64,000 nt of DNA from Eutreptiella sp. 'Long Island Sound 2002' (GCA_964036045.1 OZ038381.1:112208922-112272921); one strand, 5' to 3'; positions 1 through 14,015 are shown, numbered from the stretch's first letter. Numbers and translations are program-made. The notes: a model not told the origin generated them from the letters alone.

Positions 1-707
1 ACCCCAGTGCCATACCTTAAAACAAACCACTTGTGGCAATGCCTCACGTCCCTTGCCGCTTCGGCAGTAGGCAGATCTATGATATAGCAGGGCGCGGCTG
101 TCGCTGAGCAAAGGCCGGCCACCTGATCCATTCCGGCAAATGCGCCCCGTGGTGAAACCAATACACAAGCTGATGCGGTGCGCCCTCCCCACGCGGGGGA
201 GGTGGCCTATGGAAGGCAACACCGCCACTGTGGGCGTACACAAAGTTCCTGCTGACCGCAAGCACTACCACCGCCAACAATAGGCAATGAGATGTGGCGC
301 ACTTGGAGGCCTGGGGCCGGCTCCGTGAGCACGGTGCCCAAGACCATAGGCCCCGTGCCCAGGGCTAGGGGCGCCATGCGTGGCACGGTGTGAACCCAAT
401 GGGTGCCTATTGGTATGGCAGCCGGTGGATGGCACGGGAGACACATCGTAGCTCTAATCTGGGGAGCACCCCAGTACCCGCCTGTTGGCAAGGCGCCAGG
501 GTAGGTGAGTGATGGGCCACCGCCCCGCGCCTCCTGTGTCCTCCCCCGGCCGCCATGCCAACAAGCGGCCATCGGGTTCATGCTGTTGAGTTTGGTGCCC
601 TCAGCCCTAAGCACAGGGTCCCTTGACCTGGGCACCGCGCCCAAAGCCTGTATGTGACCCCCCCGCCAGCATACCAATAGACGGCTATCGGGGTGCCCCC
701 CAAGCTT

Positions 708-722
708 GGGGGGGGGGGGGGG
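708..722 (+). repeat. G15 homopolymer in unit 1
   Basis: Pure run of 15 G. The equivalent run varies in length in units 4 and 5 and is interrupted in units 2 and 3. Such runs are prone to polymerase slippage and to sequencing error. Confidence 0.9.
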
Positions 723-1007
723 TGCCCCACCACCACTAGCCGACCCTATCCCCCGCCACGAGGATGCAAGCCTTCTTCGGCGCTAGGCTTGAACCGGGCG
801 GAGGCTCTGGAACGGCAACTGATCCTTGATGGGCCCCATAGTGGCCCCATGCCCCATGTCCTCAAACCTAGGAAGGTAAGGGACACGGACACAAAGTCTT
901 GGAGAGGTTAGGGCTGCAGGTAGCTCGGCACCCACTCACAAACTACCATCCCACCACTGGACCTGCCCCATCGTGGCTCCCTGACGGTGGGCGGCAGTGG
1001 GTAGGGC

Positions 1008-1044
1008 ACGCAACCTTGTGGCAGCACCACCACCAAGGTTGCGT
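1008..1044. repeat. Inverted repeat (hairpin) in each macrosatellite unit
   Basis: ACGCAACCTTG and its reverse complement CAAGGTTGCGT form an 11-bp perfect stem around a 15-base CA-rich loop. It is present in all full units. In unit 4 the left arm is GCGCAACCTTG, one base different at the outer end. Confidence 0.8.
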
Positions 1045-1393
1045 GTTTGCCCCCGGCGCCCCCCTGTGGTTTCACCCCCACACCACAGTTAGGTCAGGTG
1101 CCCCGAGGAAGGTGTGGGGGTTGCCGATTGCGCAATGTGCGTCATGCACCTTGCAGAAGGCACAAACTGCCCCTTGTACTCTGTACCTTGCACATTGCAT
1201 CTTGCACAGTATGCAACATGCATAATCCACGCTACAAACTTCAATCCAACTGCATGTTGCGTATTGTAGTTCGCAGGCCTTGCTGTCTGCATCTTGGTTG
1301 TAACATCCCGGTGGGCCAATTTCTAGGTCACTTGCAGCTTTTTGCACACTGAAAAGAGGTAAAAACCCAAGAATAGTGAAGAAACACTTGCTT

Positions 1394-1990
1394 GAGCATC
1401 CAAAAGCATCCAGCATCACTTTTGGAAGAGCCCACTTTTTACCTCTTTTGTGCTCTCATATTGGCCTCGTTTCAAAGCTTTTCTAGAAATTGGTGGCGGC
1501 AAAACTAGGGCAAAACAGCTTAATTGTCGCCTAAAACAACGTGTTTGAACATCCCAAAATGTCCATAATCAGATTGTGGAGGAAGGCATTTTAGCCCTGT
1601 TTTTTCAAAGCTTCTTGTGAACTGACATGGGCTAGAATAGTTCAAAAAAAACACAATAAAACAGCCGGAAACCAGTTTTTGGAACATCCCGTATGCCTAA
1701 AATCATTGTGAAGGAATGCTATTTTTACCCTGTATTGCCCCTTTTTTGGTCTCATAATGACCCAGTTTCAATGCTATTTGCAAACTGCCTAGGCTAGAAT
1801 GGGTCGAAAACACTCAAAACGGCCACTTATTCGAACATTCAGATCATTCTATTTTGACCTTTTTTGACCCTTCTTCGGTCCCAAAGTGACCCCTTGTCAA
1901 TGCTTTTTGGGAGTTTGCGCGGGCTTACATGGGTCGAATATGGCTCAAAACAGCCTAAAGCCATTCGTTTTGAGCACACCTGGAAAAAAA
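1394..1990. repeat. Degenerate sub-repeats of about 145 bp inside the unit
   Basis: A weak motif GArCAy(C) recurs at 1394, 1547, 1682, 1833 and 1972, spaced 153, 135, 151 and 139 bases. Between the motifs lie similar words such as TTTTACC/TTTAGCCC/TTTTGACC and TCTCATA..G(G/A)CC..TTTCAA. The block is AT-richer than the rest of the unit and repeats in every unit. It appears to be an older short tandem repeat captured in the larger unit. Confidence 0.6.
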
Positions 1991-2808
1991 TGATTCGCCA
2001 AAGCCATGTGCACAAACAAGAAGCCTAAACCTTTAGACTCAGGGATGTCTCATATGTCCACACCACATGGTAAGTTCTCCGAGTGCACTCAAAAGATGCT
2101 ACTTTGTCAAGTTTCCAAGTTGTACTCCAAACACACGCCCACATGGTGATGGCTTTCGTAACTCCACATGCTCAAGATCTTGTGCATCACCAAGCCCTAA
2201 GCCCCGCCGGCGCTCCTACACAAGCATCAATGTGCTCTCTTCATGCGAGTCCCACTTGCAATGGTATGGGCTGGAGCTTGGCTCCGACCCACCCTCCAGA
2301 CTATGTACCACCGTTTGGTCATGGGGGATGAAAACGGGCACAAGTTTTCGCGCGAGGAAAACCCGTGGTTCTTGACAGGCGGGCGGCCAAACGGACGAGC
2401 GTCGCTCCAGTTAATGTACGTGCCCTGGAGGTCTGAACTCCGTCTACGGTTGCATTCTCGCGGAATGCTTCATCCCTCGGCGGATGCCCAGTGCCCTCTG
2501 TGCACTTGTGTCGCGTTGTATGGACGCGGCTAGCTAAAAGGGCAAGGTCCCTTGTGGCGTGTTGTGTGCCAGGCATACAGGGGAACGCCCTCGCTCCATT
2601 CGACTAGCCGGTACTAAAACATGCACGGCATTAACGGGCAAAAAAAGTCATAAGACTACCCTCATCCGGACAACATCCGTAGTCCCAAGTCTGCATAATG
2701 TGAGTGTACCATGTGGCCACAACTCTGCAACTAGTAGCACCACGCGCACCACCACCAACGAACACGAGCTAGCAACGGCACGTGGTGTTCCTGGCTAGGT
2801 AGTGATGC

Positions 2809-5602
2809 ACCCCAGTGCCATACCTTAAAACAAACCACTTGTGGCAATGCCTCACGTCCCTTGCCGCTTCGGCAGTAGGCAGATCTATGATATAGCAGGG
2901 CGCGGCTGTCGCTGAGCAAAGGCCGGCCACCTGATCCATTCCGGCAAATGCGCCCCGTGGTGAAACCAATACACAAGCTGATGCGGTGCGCCCTCCCCAC
3001 GCGGGGGAGGTGGCCTATGGAAGGCAACACCGCCACTGTGGGCGTACACAAAGCTCCTGCTGACCGCAAGCACTACCACCGCCAACAATAGGCAATGAGA
3101 TGTGGCACACTTGGAGGCCTGGGGCCGGCTCCGTGAGCACGGTGCCCAAGACCATAGGCCCCGTGCCCAGAGCTAGGGGCGCCATGCGTGGCACGGTGTG
3201 AACCCAATGGGCGCCTATTGGTATGGCAGCCGGTGGATGGCACGGGAGACACATCGTAGCTCCAATCTGGGGAGCACCCGAGTACCCGCCTGTTGGCAAG
3301 GCGCCAAGGTAGCTGAGCGATGGGCCACCGCCCCGCGCCTCCTGTGTCCTCCCCCGGCCGCCATGCCAACAAGCGGCCATCGGGTTCATGCTGTTGAGTT
3401 TGGTGCCCTCAGCCCTAAGCACAGGGTCCCTTGACCTGGGCACCGCGCCCAAAGCCTGTATGTGACCCCCCCGCTAGCATACCAATAGACGGCTATCGGG
3501 GTGCCCCAGACTTGGGCGGAGGGGGGTGCCCCACCACCACTAGCCGACCCTATCCCCCGCCACGAGGATGCAAGCCTTCTTCGGCGCTAGGCTTGAACTG
3601 GGCGGAGGCTCTGGAACGGCAACTGATCCTTGATGGGCCCCATAGTGGCCCCATGCCCCATGTCCTCAAACCTAGGAAGGTAAGGGACACGGACACAAAG
3701 TCTTGGAGAGGTTAGGGCTGCAGGTAGCTCGGCACCCACTCACAAACTACCATCCCACCACTGGACCTGCCCCATCGTGGCTCCTTGACGGTGGGCGGCA
3801 GTGGGTAGGGCACGCAACCTTGTGGCAGCACCACCACCAAGGTTGCGTGTTTGCCCCCGGCGCCCCCCTGTGGTTTCACCCCCACACCACAGTTAGGTCA
3901 GGTGCCCCGAGGAAGGTGTGGGGGTTGCCGATTGCGCAATGTGCGTCATGCACCTTGCAGAAGGCACAAACTGCCTCTTGTACTCTGTACCTTGCACATT
4001 GCATCTTGCACAGTATGCAACATGCATAATCCACGCTACAAACTTCAATCCAACTGCATGTTGCGTATTGTAGTTCGCAGGCCTTGCTGTCTGCATCTTG
4101 GTTGCAACATCCCGGTGGGCCAATTTCTAGGTCACTTGCAGCTTTTTGCACACTGAAAAGAGGTAAAAACCCAAAAATAGTGAAGAAACACTTGCTTGAG
4201 CATCCAAAAGCATCCAGCATCACTTTTGGAAGAACCCACTTTTTACCTCTTTTGTGCTCTCATATTGGCCTTGTTTCAAAGCTTTTCTAGAAATTGGTGG
4301 CGGCAAAACTAGGGCAAAACAGCTTAATTGTCGCCTAAAACAACGTGTTTGAACATCCCAAAATGTCCATAATCAGATTGTGGAGGAAGGCATTTTAGCC
4401 CTTTTTTTCAAAGCTTCTTGTGAACTGACATGGGCTAGAATAGTTCAAAAAAAATTAGCCGGAAACCAGTTTTTGGAACATCCCGTATGCCTAAAATCAT
4501 TGTGAAGGAATGCTATTTTTACCCTGTATTGCCCCTTTTTTGGTCTCATAATGACCCAATTTCAATGCTATTTGCAAACTGCCTAGGCTAGAATGGGTCG
4601 AAAACACTCAAAACGGCCACTTATTCGAACATTCAGATCATTCTATTTTGACCTTTTTTGACCCTTCTTCGGTCCCAAAGTGACCCCTTGTCAATGCTTT
4701 TTGGGACTTTGCGCGGGCTTACATGGGTCAAATATCGCTCAAAACAGCCTAAAGCCATTCGTTTTGAGCACACCTGGAAAAAAATGATTCGCCAAAGCCA
4801 TGTGCACCAACAAGAAGCCTAAACCTTTAGACTCAGGGATGTCTCATATGTCCACACCACATGGTAAGTTCTCCGAGTGCACTCAAAGGATGCTACTTTG
4901 TCAAGTTTCCAAGTTGTACTCCAAACACACGCCCACATGGTGATGGCTTTCGTAACTCCACATGCTCAAGATCTTGTGCATCACCAAGCCCTAAGCCCCG
5001 CCGGCGCTCCTACACAAGCATCAATGTGCTCTCTTCATGCGAGTCCCACTTGCAATGGTATGGGCTGGAGCTTGGCTCCGACCCACCCTCCAGACTATGT
5101 ACCACCGTTTGGTCATGGGGGATGAAAACGGGCACAAGTTTTCGCGCGAGGAAAACCCGTGGTTCTTGACAGGCGGGCGGCCAAACGGACGAGCGTCGCT
5201 CCAGTTAATGTACGTGCCCTGGAGGTCTGAACTCCGTCTACGGTTGCATTCTCGCGGAATGCTTCATCCCTCGGCGGATGCCCAGTGCCCTCTGTGCACT
5301 TGTGTCGCGTTGTATGGACGCGGCTAGCTAAAAGGGCAAGGTCCCTTGTGGCGTGTTGTGGGCCAGGCATACAGGGGAACGCCCTCGCTCCATTCGACTA
5401 GCGGGTACTAAAACATGCACGGCATTAACGGGCAAAAAAAGTCATAAGACTACCCTCATCCGGACAACACCCGTAGTCGCAAGTCTGCATAATGTGAGTG
5501 TACCATGTGGCCACAACTCTGCAACTAGTAGCACCACGCGCACCACCACCAACGAACACGAGCTAGCAACGGCACGTGGTGTTCCTGGCTAGGTAGTGAT
5601 GC
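2809..5602. repeat. Macrosatellite unit 2 (2794 bp, type II)
   Basis: Type II markers: the long G run is replaced by GGGCGGAGGGGGG at about 3515, CCGCTAGCAT replaces CCGCCAGCAT, and a short deletion leaves AAAATTAGCCGG at about 4450. Confidence 0.95.
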
Positions 5603-8399
5603 ACCCCAGTGCCATACCTTAAAACAAACCACTTGTGGCAATGCCTCACGTCCCTTGCCGCTTCGGCAGTAGGCAGATCTATGATATAGCAGGGCGCGGC
5701 TGTCGCTGAGCAAAGGCCGGCCACCTGATCCATTCCGGCAAATGCGCCCCGTGGTGAAACCAATACACAAGCTGATGCGGTGCGCCCTCCCCACGCGGGG
5801 GAGGTGGCCTATGGAAGGCAACACCGCCACTGTGGGCGTACACAAAGCTCCTGCTGACCGCAAGCACTACCACCGCCAACAATAGGCAATGAGATGTGGC
5901 GCACTTGGAGGCCTGGGGCCGGCTCCGTGAGCACGGTGCCCAAGACCATAGGCCCCGTGCCCAGAGCTAGGGGCGCCATGCGTGGCACGGTGTGAACCCA
6001 ATGGGCGCCTATTGGTATGGCAGCCGGTGGATGGCACGGGAGACACATCGTAGCTCCAATCTGGGGAGCACCCCAGTACCCGCCTGTTGGCAAGGCGCCA
6101 AGGTAGGTGAGCGATGGGCCACCGCCCCGCGCCTCCTGTGTCCTCCCCCGGCCGCCATGCCAACAAGCGGCCATCGGGTTCATGCTGTTGAGTTTGGTGC
6201 CCTCGGCCCTAAGCACAGGGTCCCTTGACCTGGGCACCGCGCCCAAAGCCTGTATGTGACCCCCCCGCTAGCATACCAATAGACGGCTATCGGGGTGCCC
6301 CAAGCTTGGGCGGAGGGGGGTGCCCCACCACCACTAGCCGACCCTATCCCCCGCCACGAGGATGCAAGCCTTCTTCGGCGCTAGGCTTGAACTGGGCGGA
6401 GGCTCTGGAACGGCAACTGATCCTTGATGGGCCCCATAGTGGCCCCATGCCCCATGTCCTCAAACCTAGGAAGGTAAGGGACACGGACACAAAGTCTTGG
6501 AGAGGTTAGGGCTGCAGGTAGCTCGGCACCCACTCACAAACTACCATCCCACCACTGGACCTGCCCCATCGTGGCTCCTTGACGGTGGGCGGCAGTGGGT
6601 AGGGCACGCAACCTTGTGGCAGCACCACCACCAAGGTTGCGTGTTTGCCCCCGGCGCCCCCCTGTGGTTTCACCCCCACACCACAGTTAGGTCAGGTGCC
6701 CCGAGGAAGGTGTGGGGGTTGCCGATTGCGCAATGTGCGTCATGCACCTTGCAGAAGGCACAAACTGCCTCTTGTACTCTGTACCTTGCACATTGCATCT
6801 TGCACAGTATGCAACATGCATAATCCACGCTACAAACTTCAATCCAACTGCATGTTGCGTATTGTAGTTCGCAGGCCTTGCTGTCTGCATCTTGGTTGCA
6901 ACATCCCGGTGGGCCAATTTCTAGGTCACTTGCAGCTTTTTGCACACTGAAAAGAGGTAAAAACCCAAAAATAGTGAAGAAACACTTGCTTGAGCATCCA
7001 AAAGCATCCAGCATCACTTTTGGAAGAACCCACTTTTTACCTCTTTTGTGCTCTCATATTGGCCTTGTTTCAAAGCTTTTCTAGAAATTGGTGGCGGCAA
7101 AACTAGGGCAAAACAGCTTAATTGTCGCCTAAAACAACGTGTTTGAACATCCCAAAATGTCCATAATCAGATTGTGGAGGAAGGCATTTTAGCCCTTTTT
7201 TTCAAAGCTTCTTGTGAACTGACATGGGCTAGAATAGTTCAAAAAAGAAATTAGCCGGAAACCAGTTTTTGGAACATCCCGTATGCCTAAAATCATTGTG
7301 AAGGAATGCTATTTTTACCCTGTATTGCCCCTTTTTTGGTCTCATAATGACCCAATTTCAATGCTATTTGCAAACTGCCTAGGCTAGAATGGGTCGAAAA
7401 CACTCAAAACGGCCACTTATTCGAACATTCAGATCATTCTATTTTGACCTTTTTTGACCCTTCTTCGGTCCCAAAGTGACCCCTTGTCAATGCTTTTTGG
7501 GAGTTTGCGCGGGCTTACATGGGTCAAATATCGCTCAAAACAGCCTAAAGCCATTCGTTTTGAGCACACCTAGAAAAAAAATGATTCGCCAAAGCCATGT
7601 GCACCAACAAGAAGCCTAAACCTTTAGACTCAGGGATGTCTCATATGTCCACACCACATGGTAAGTTCTCCGAGTGCACTCAAAGGATGCTACTTTGTCA
7701 AGTTTCCAAGTTGTACTCCAAACACACGCCCACATGGTGATGGCTTTCGTAACTCCACATGCTCAAGATCTTGTGCATCACCAAGCCCTAAGCCCCGCCG
7801 GCGCTCCTACACAAGCATCAATGTGCTCTCTTCATGCGAGTCCCACTTGCAATGGTATGGGCTGGAGCTTGGCTCCAACCCACCCTCCCGACTATGTACC
7901 ACCGTTTGGTCGTGGGGGATGAAAACAGGCACGGGTTTTCGCGCGAGGAAAACCCGTGGTTCTTGACAGGCGGGCGGCCAAACGGACGAGCGTCGCTCCA
8001 GTTAATGTACGTGCCCTGGAGGTCTGAACTCCGTCTATGGTTGCATTCTCGCGGAATGCTTCATCCCTCGGCGGATGCCCAGTGCCCTCTGTGCACTTGT
8101 GTCGCGTTGTATGGACGCGGCGAGCTAAAAGGGCAAGGTCCCTTGTGGCGTGTTGTGTGCCAAGCATACAGGGGAACGCCCTCACTCCATTCGACTAGCG
8201 GGTACTAAAACATGCACGGCATTAACGGGCAAAAAAAGTCATAAAACTACCCTCATCCGGACAACATCCGTAGTCCTAAGTCTGCATAATGTGAGTGTAC
8301 CATGTGGCCACAACTCTGCAACTAGTAGCACCACGCGCACCACCACCAACGAACACGAGCTAGCAACGGCACGTGGTGTTCCTGGCTAGGTAGTGATGC
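5603..8399. repeat. Macrosatellite unit 3 (2797 bp, type II)
   Basis: Carries the same three type II markers as unit 2 (interrupted G run near 6310, CCGCTAGCAT, and the deletion ending in TTAGCCGG near 7250). It is therefore the closest relative of its left neighbour in the first half. Its last part instead has private changes shared with later units, for example the CGTGGGGG variant near 7910. Confidence 0.95.
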
Positions 8400-11207
8400 A
8401 CCCCAGTGCCATACCTTAAAACAAACCACTTGTGGCAATGCCTCACGTCCCTTGCCGCTTCGGCAGTAGGCAGATCTATGATATAGCAGGGCGCGGCTGT
8501 CGCTGAGCAAAGGCCGGCCACCTGATCCATTCCGGCAAATGCGCCCCGTGGTGAAACCAATACACAAGCTGATGCGGTGCGCCCTCCCCGCGCGGGAGAG
8601 GTGGCCTATGGAAGGCAACACCGCCACTGTGGGCGTACACAAAGCTCCTGCTGACCGCAAGCACTACCACCGCCAACAATAGGCAATGAGATGTGGCACA
8701 CTTGGAGGCCTGGGGCCGGCTCCGTGAGCACGATGCCCAAGACCCTAGGCCCCGTGCCCAGGGCTAGGGGCGCCATGCGTGGCACGGTGTGAACCCAATG
8801 GGCGCCTATTGGTATGGCAGCCGGTGGATGGCACGGGAGACACATCGTAGCTCCAATCTGGGGAGCACCCCAGTACCCGCATGTTGGCAAGGCGCCACGG
8901 TAGGTGAGTGATGGGCCACCGCCCCGCGACTCCTGTGTCCTCCCCCGGCCGCCATGCCAACAAGCGGCCAACGGGTTCATGCTGTTGAGTTTGGTGCCCT
9001 CGGCCCTAAGCACAGGGTCCCTTGACCTGGGCACAGCGCCCAAAGCCTGTATGTGACCCCCCCGCCAGCATACCAATAGACGGCTATCGGGGTGCCCCCC
9101 AAGCTTGGGGGGGGGGGGGGTTGCCCCACCACCACTAGCCGACCCTATCCCCCGCCACGGGGATGCAAGCCTTCTTCGGCGCTAGGCTTGAACCGGGCGG
9201 AGGCTCTGGAACGGCAACTGGTCCTTGATGGGCCCCATAGTGGCCCCATGCCCCAAGTCCTCAAACCTAGGAAGGTGAGGGACACAGACACAGAGTCTTG
9301 GAGAGGTTAGGGCTGCAGGTAGCTCGGCACCCACTCACAAACTACCATCCCACCACTAGACCTGCCCCATCGTGGCTCCTTGACGGTGGGCGGCAGTGGG
9401 TAGGGCGCGCAACCTTGTGGCAGTACCACCACCAAGGTTGCGTGTTTGCCCCCGGCGCCCCCCTGTGGTTTCACCCCCACACCATAGTCAGGTCAGGTGC
9501 CCCGAGGAAGGTGTGGGGGTTGCCGATTGCGCAATGTGCGTCATGCACCTTGCAGAAGGCACAAACTGCTCCTTGTACTCTGTACCTTGCACATTGCATC
9601 TTGCACAGTATGCAACATGCATAATCCACGCTACAAACTTCAATCCAACTGCATGTTGCGTATTGTAGTTCGCAGGCCTTGCTGTCTGCATCTTGGTTGT
9701 AACATCCCGGTGGGCCAATTTCTAGGTCACTTGCAGCTTTTTGCACAATGAAAAGAGGTAAAAACCCAAAAATAGTGAAGAAACACTTGCTTGAGCATCC
9801 AAAAGCATCCACCATCACTTTTGGAAGAGCCCACTTTTTACCTCTTTTTTGCTCTCATATTGGCCTTGTTTCAAAGCTTTTCTAGAAATTGGTGGCGGCA
9901 AAACTAGGGCAAAACGGCTTCATTCTCGCCTAAAACAACGTGTTTGAACATCCCAAAATGTCCATAATCAGATTGTGGAGGAAGGCATTTTAGCCCTTTT
10001 TTTCAAAGCTTCTTGTGAACTGACATGGGCTAAAATAGTTCAAAAAAAAAACAATAAAACAGCCGGAAACCAGTTTTTGGAACATCCCGTATGCCTAAAA
10101 TCATTGTGAAGGAATGCTATTTTTACCCTGTATTGCCCCTTTTTTGGTCTCATAATGACCCAATTTCAATGCTATTTGCAAACTGCCTAGGCTAGAATGG
10201 GTCGAAAACACTCAAAACGGCCACTTATTCGAACATTCAGATCATTCTATTTTGACCTTTTTTGACCCTTCTTCGGTCCCAAAGTGACCCCTTGTCAATG
10301 CTTTTTGGGAGTTTGCGCGGGCTTACATGGGTCAAATATGGCTCAAAACAGCCTAAAGCCATTCGTTTTGAGCACACCTGGAAATAAAATGATTCGCCAA
10401 AGCCATGTGCACCAACAAGAAGCCTAAACCTTTAGACTCAGGGATGTCTCATATGTCCACACCACATGGTAAGTTCTCCGCGTGCACTCAAAGGATGCTA
10501 CTTTGTCAAGTTTCCAAGTTGTACTCCAAACACACGCCCACATGGTGATGGCTTTCGTAACTCCACATGCTCAAGATCTTGTGCATCACCAAGCCCTAAG
10601 CCCCGCCGGCGCTCCTACACAAGCATCAATGTGCTCTCTTCATGCGAGTCCCACTTGCAATGGTATGGGCTGGAGCTTGGCTCCGACCCACCCTCTCGAC
10701 TATGTACCACCGTTTGGTCGTGGGGGATGAAAACGGGCACAGGCTTTCGCGCGAGGAAAACCCGTGGTTCTTGACAGGCGGGCGGCCAAACGGACGAGCG
10801 TCGCTCCAGTTAATGTACGTGCCCTGGAGGTTTGAACTCCGTCTACGGTTGCATTCTCGCGGAATGCTTCGTCCCTCGGCGGATGCCCAGTGCCCTCTGT
10901 GCACTTGTGTCGCGTTGTATGGACGCGGCGAGCAAAAAGGGCAAGGTCCCTTGTGGCGTGTTGTGTGCCAGGCATACAGGGGAACGCCCTCGCTCCATTC
11001 GTTTAGCGGGTACTAAAACATGCACGGCATTAACGGGCAAAAAAAGTCATAAGACTACCCTCATCCGGACAACATCCGTAGTCCCAAGTCTGCATAATGT
11101 GAGTGTACCATGTGGCCACAACTCTGCAACTAGTAGCACCACGCGCACCACCACCAACGAACACGAGCTAGCAACGGCACGTGGTGTTCCTGGCTAGGTA
11201 GTGATGC
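8400..11207. repeat. Macrosatellite unit 4 (2808 bp, type I)
   Basis: Pure G run at about 9107-9120, CCGCCAGCAT and the undeleted ACAATAAAACAGCCGG: all three type I markers. Confidence 0.95.
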
Positions 11208-14015
11208 ACCCCAGTGCCATACCTTAAAACAAACCACTTGTGGCAATGCCTCACGTCCCTTGCCGCTTCGGCAGTAGGCAGATCTATGATATAGCGGGGC
11301 ACGGCTATCGCTGAGCAAAGGCCGGCCACCTGATCCATTCCGGCAAATGCGCCCCGTGGTGAAACCAATACACAAGCTGATGCGGTGCGCCCGCCCCACG
11401 CGGGGGAGGTGGCCTATGGAAGGCAACACCGCCACTGTGGGCGTACACAAAGCTCCTGCTGACCGCAAGCACTACCACCGCCAACAATAGGCAATGAGAT
11501 GTGGCGCACTTGGAGGCCTGGGGCCGGCTCCGTGAGCACGGTGCCCAAGACCATAGGCCCCGTGCCCAGGGCTAGGGGCGCCATGCGTGGCACGGTGCGA
11601 ACCCAATGGGCGCCTATTGGTATGGCAGCCGGTGGATGGCACGGGAGACACATCGTAGCTCCAATCTGGGGAGCACCCCAGTACCCGCCTGTTCGCAAGG
11701 CGCCAGGGTAGGTGAGTGATGGGCCACCACCCCGCGCCTCCTGTGTCCTCCCCCGGCCGCCATGCCAACAAGCGGCCATCGGGTTCATGCTCTTGAGTTT
11801 GGTGCCCTCGGCCCTAAGCACAGGGTCCCTTGACCTGGGCACCGCGCCCAAAGCCTGTATGGGACCCCCCCGCCAGCATACCAATAGACGGCTATCGGGG
11901 TGCCCCCCAAGCTTGGGGGGGGGGGGGGGGGTGCCCCACCACCACTAGCCGACCCTATCCCCCGCCACGGGGATGCAAGCCTTCTTCGGCGCTAGGCTTG
12001 ACCTGGGCGGAGGCTCTGGAACGGCAACTGATCCTTTATGGGCCCCATAGTGGCCCCATGCCCCATGTCCTCAAACCTAGGAAGGTAAGGGACACGGACA
12101 CAAAGTCTTGGAGACGTCAGGGCTGCAGGTAGCTCGGCACCCACTCACAAACTACCATCCCACCACTGGACCTGCCCCATCGTGGCTCCTTGACGGTGGG
12201 CGGCAGTGGGTAGGGCACGCAACCTTGTGGCAGCACCACCACCAAGGTTGCGTGTTTGCCCCGGGCGCCCCCCTGTGGTTTCACCCCCACACCACAGTTA
12301 GGTCAGGTGCCCCGAGGAAGGTGTGGGGGTTGCCGATTGCGCAATGTGCGTCATGCACCTTGCAGAAGGCACAAACTGCCTCTTGTACTCTGTACCTTGC
12401 ACATTGCATCTTGCACAGTATGCAACATGCATAATCCACGCTACAAACTTCAATCCAACTGCATGTTGCGTATTGTAGTTCGCAGGCCTTGCTGTCTGCA
12501 TCTTGGTTGCAACATCCCGGTGGGCCAATTTCTAGGTCACTTGCAGCTTTTTGCACACTGGAAAGAGGTAAAAACCCAAAAATAGTGAAGAAACACTTGC
12601 TTGAGCATCCAAAAGCATCCAGCATCACTTTTGGAAGAGCCCACTTTTTACCTCTTTTTTGCTCTCATATTGGCCTTGTTTCAAAGCTTTTCTAGAAATT
12701 GGTGGCGGCAAAACTAGGGCAACACAGCTTAATTGTCGCCTAAAACAACGTGTTTGAACATCCCAAAATGTCCATAATCAGATTGTGGAGGAAGGCATTT
12801 TAGCCCTTTTTTTCAAAGCTTCTTGTGAACTGACATGGGCTAGAATGGTTAAAAAAAAACAATAAAACAGCCGGAAACCAGTTTTTGGAACATCCCGTAT
12901 GCCTAAAATCATTGTGAAGGAATGCTATTTTTACCCTGTATTGCCCCTTTTTTGGTCTCATAATGACCCAGTTTCAATGCTATTTGCAAACTGCCTAGGC
13001 TAGAATGGGTCGAAAACACTCAAAACGGCCACTTATTCGAACATTCAGATCATTCTATTTTGACCTTTTTTGACCCTTCTTCGGTCCCAAAGTGACCCCT
13101 TGTCAATGCTTTTTGGGAGTTTGCGCGGGCTTACATGGGTCAAATATGGCTCAAAACAGCCTAAAGCCATTCCTTTTGAGCACACCTAGAAAAAAAATGA
13201 TTCGCCAAAGCCATGTGCACCAGCAGGAAGCCTAAACCTTTAGACTCAGGGATGTCTCATATGTCCACACCACATGGTAAGTTCTCCGAGTGCACTCAAA
13301 GGATGCTACTTTGTCAAGTTTCCAAGTTGTACTCCAAACACACGCCCACATGGTGATGGCTTTCGTAACTCCACATGCTCAAGATCTTGTGCATCACCAA
13401 GCCCTAAGCCCCGCCGGCGCTCCTACACAAGCATCAATGTGCTCTCTTCATGCGAGTCCCACTTGCAGTGGTATGGGCTGGAGCTTGGCTCCGACCCACC
13501 ATCCCGACTATATACCACCGTTTGGTCGTGGGGGATGAAAACGGGCACGGGTTTTCGCGCGAGGAAAATCCGTGGTTCTTGACAGGCGGGCGGCCAAACG
13601 GACGAGCGTCGCTCCAGTTAATGTACCTGCCCTGGAGGTCTGAACTCCGTCTACGGTTGCATTCTCGCGGAATGCTTCATCCCTCGGCGGATGCCCAGTG
13701 CCCTCTGTGCACTTGTGTCGCGTTGTATGGACGCGGCGAGCAAAAAGGGCAAGGTCCCTTGTGGCGTGTTGTGTGCCAGGCATACAGGGGAACGCCCTTG
13801 CTCCATTCGACTAGCGGGTACTAAAACATGCACGGCATTAACGGGCAAAAAAAGTCATAAGACTACCCTCATCCGGACAACATCCGTAGTCCCAAGTCTG
13901 CATAATGTGAGTGTACCATGTGGCCACAACTCTGCAACTAGTAGCACCACGCGCACCACCACCAACGAACACGAGCTAGCAACGGCACGTGGTGTTCCTG
14001 GCTAGGTAGTGATGC
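11208..14015. repeat. Macrosatellite unit 5 (2808 bp, type I)
   Basis: Type I markers, with the longest G run of the array (about 18 G from 11917). Confidence 0.95.

Larger units (their letters stand above)
1..2808. repeat. Macrosatellite unit 1 (2808 bp, type I)
   Basis: Type I markers: a long pure G run (708-722), CCGCCAGCAT just before it, and ACAATAAAACAGCCGG at about 1650. Contents in order: GC-rich block with many short frames (about 1-1130), a block rich in TTGCA/GCACA words (about 1130-1350), an AT-rich sub-repeat block (1394-1990), then another GC-rich block. Confidence 0.95.

Noticed and set aside
207-677. 156-aa minus frame repeated in each macrosatellite unit as a possible gene
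   Set aside because: It overlaps equally long frames on both strands. Its length changes between units (145 versus 156 codons), it shows no domain, and variation between units is not concentrated at third positions as far as can be seen by eye.
1-2808. rDNA, 5S or spliced-leader repeat unit
   Set aside because: No conserved rRNA core sequence, no 5S internal control region, and no dinoflagellate-type spliced leader was found in the unit.
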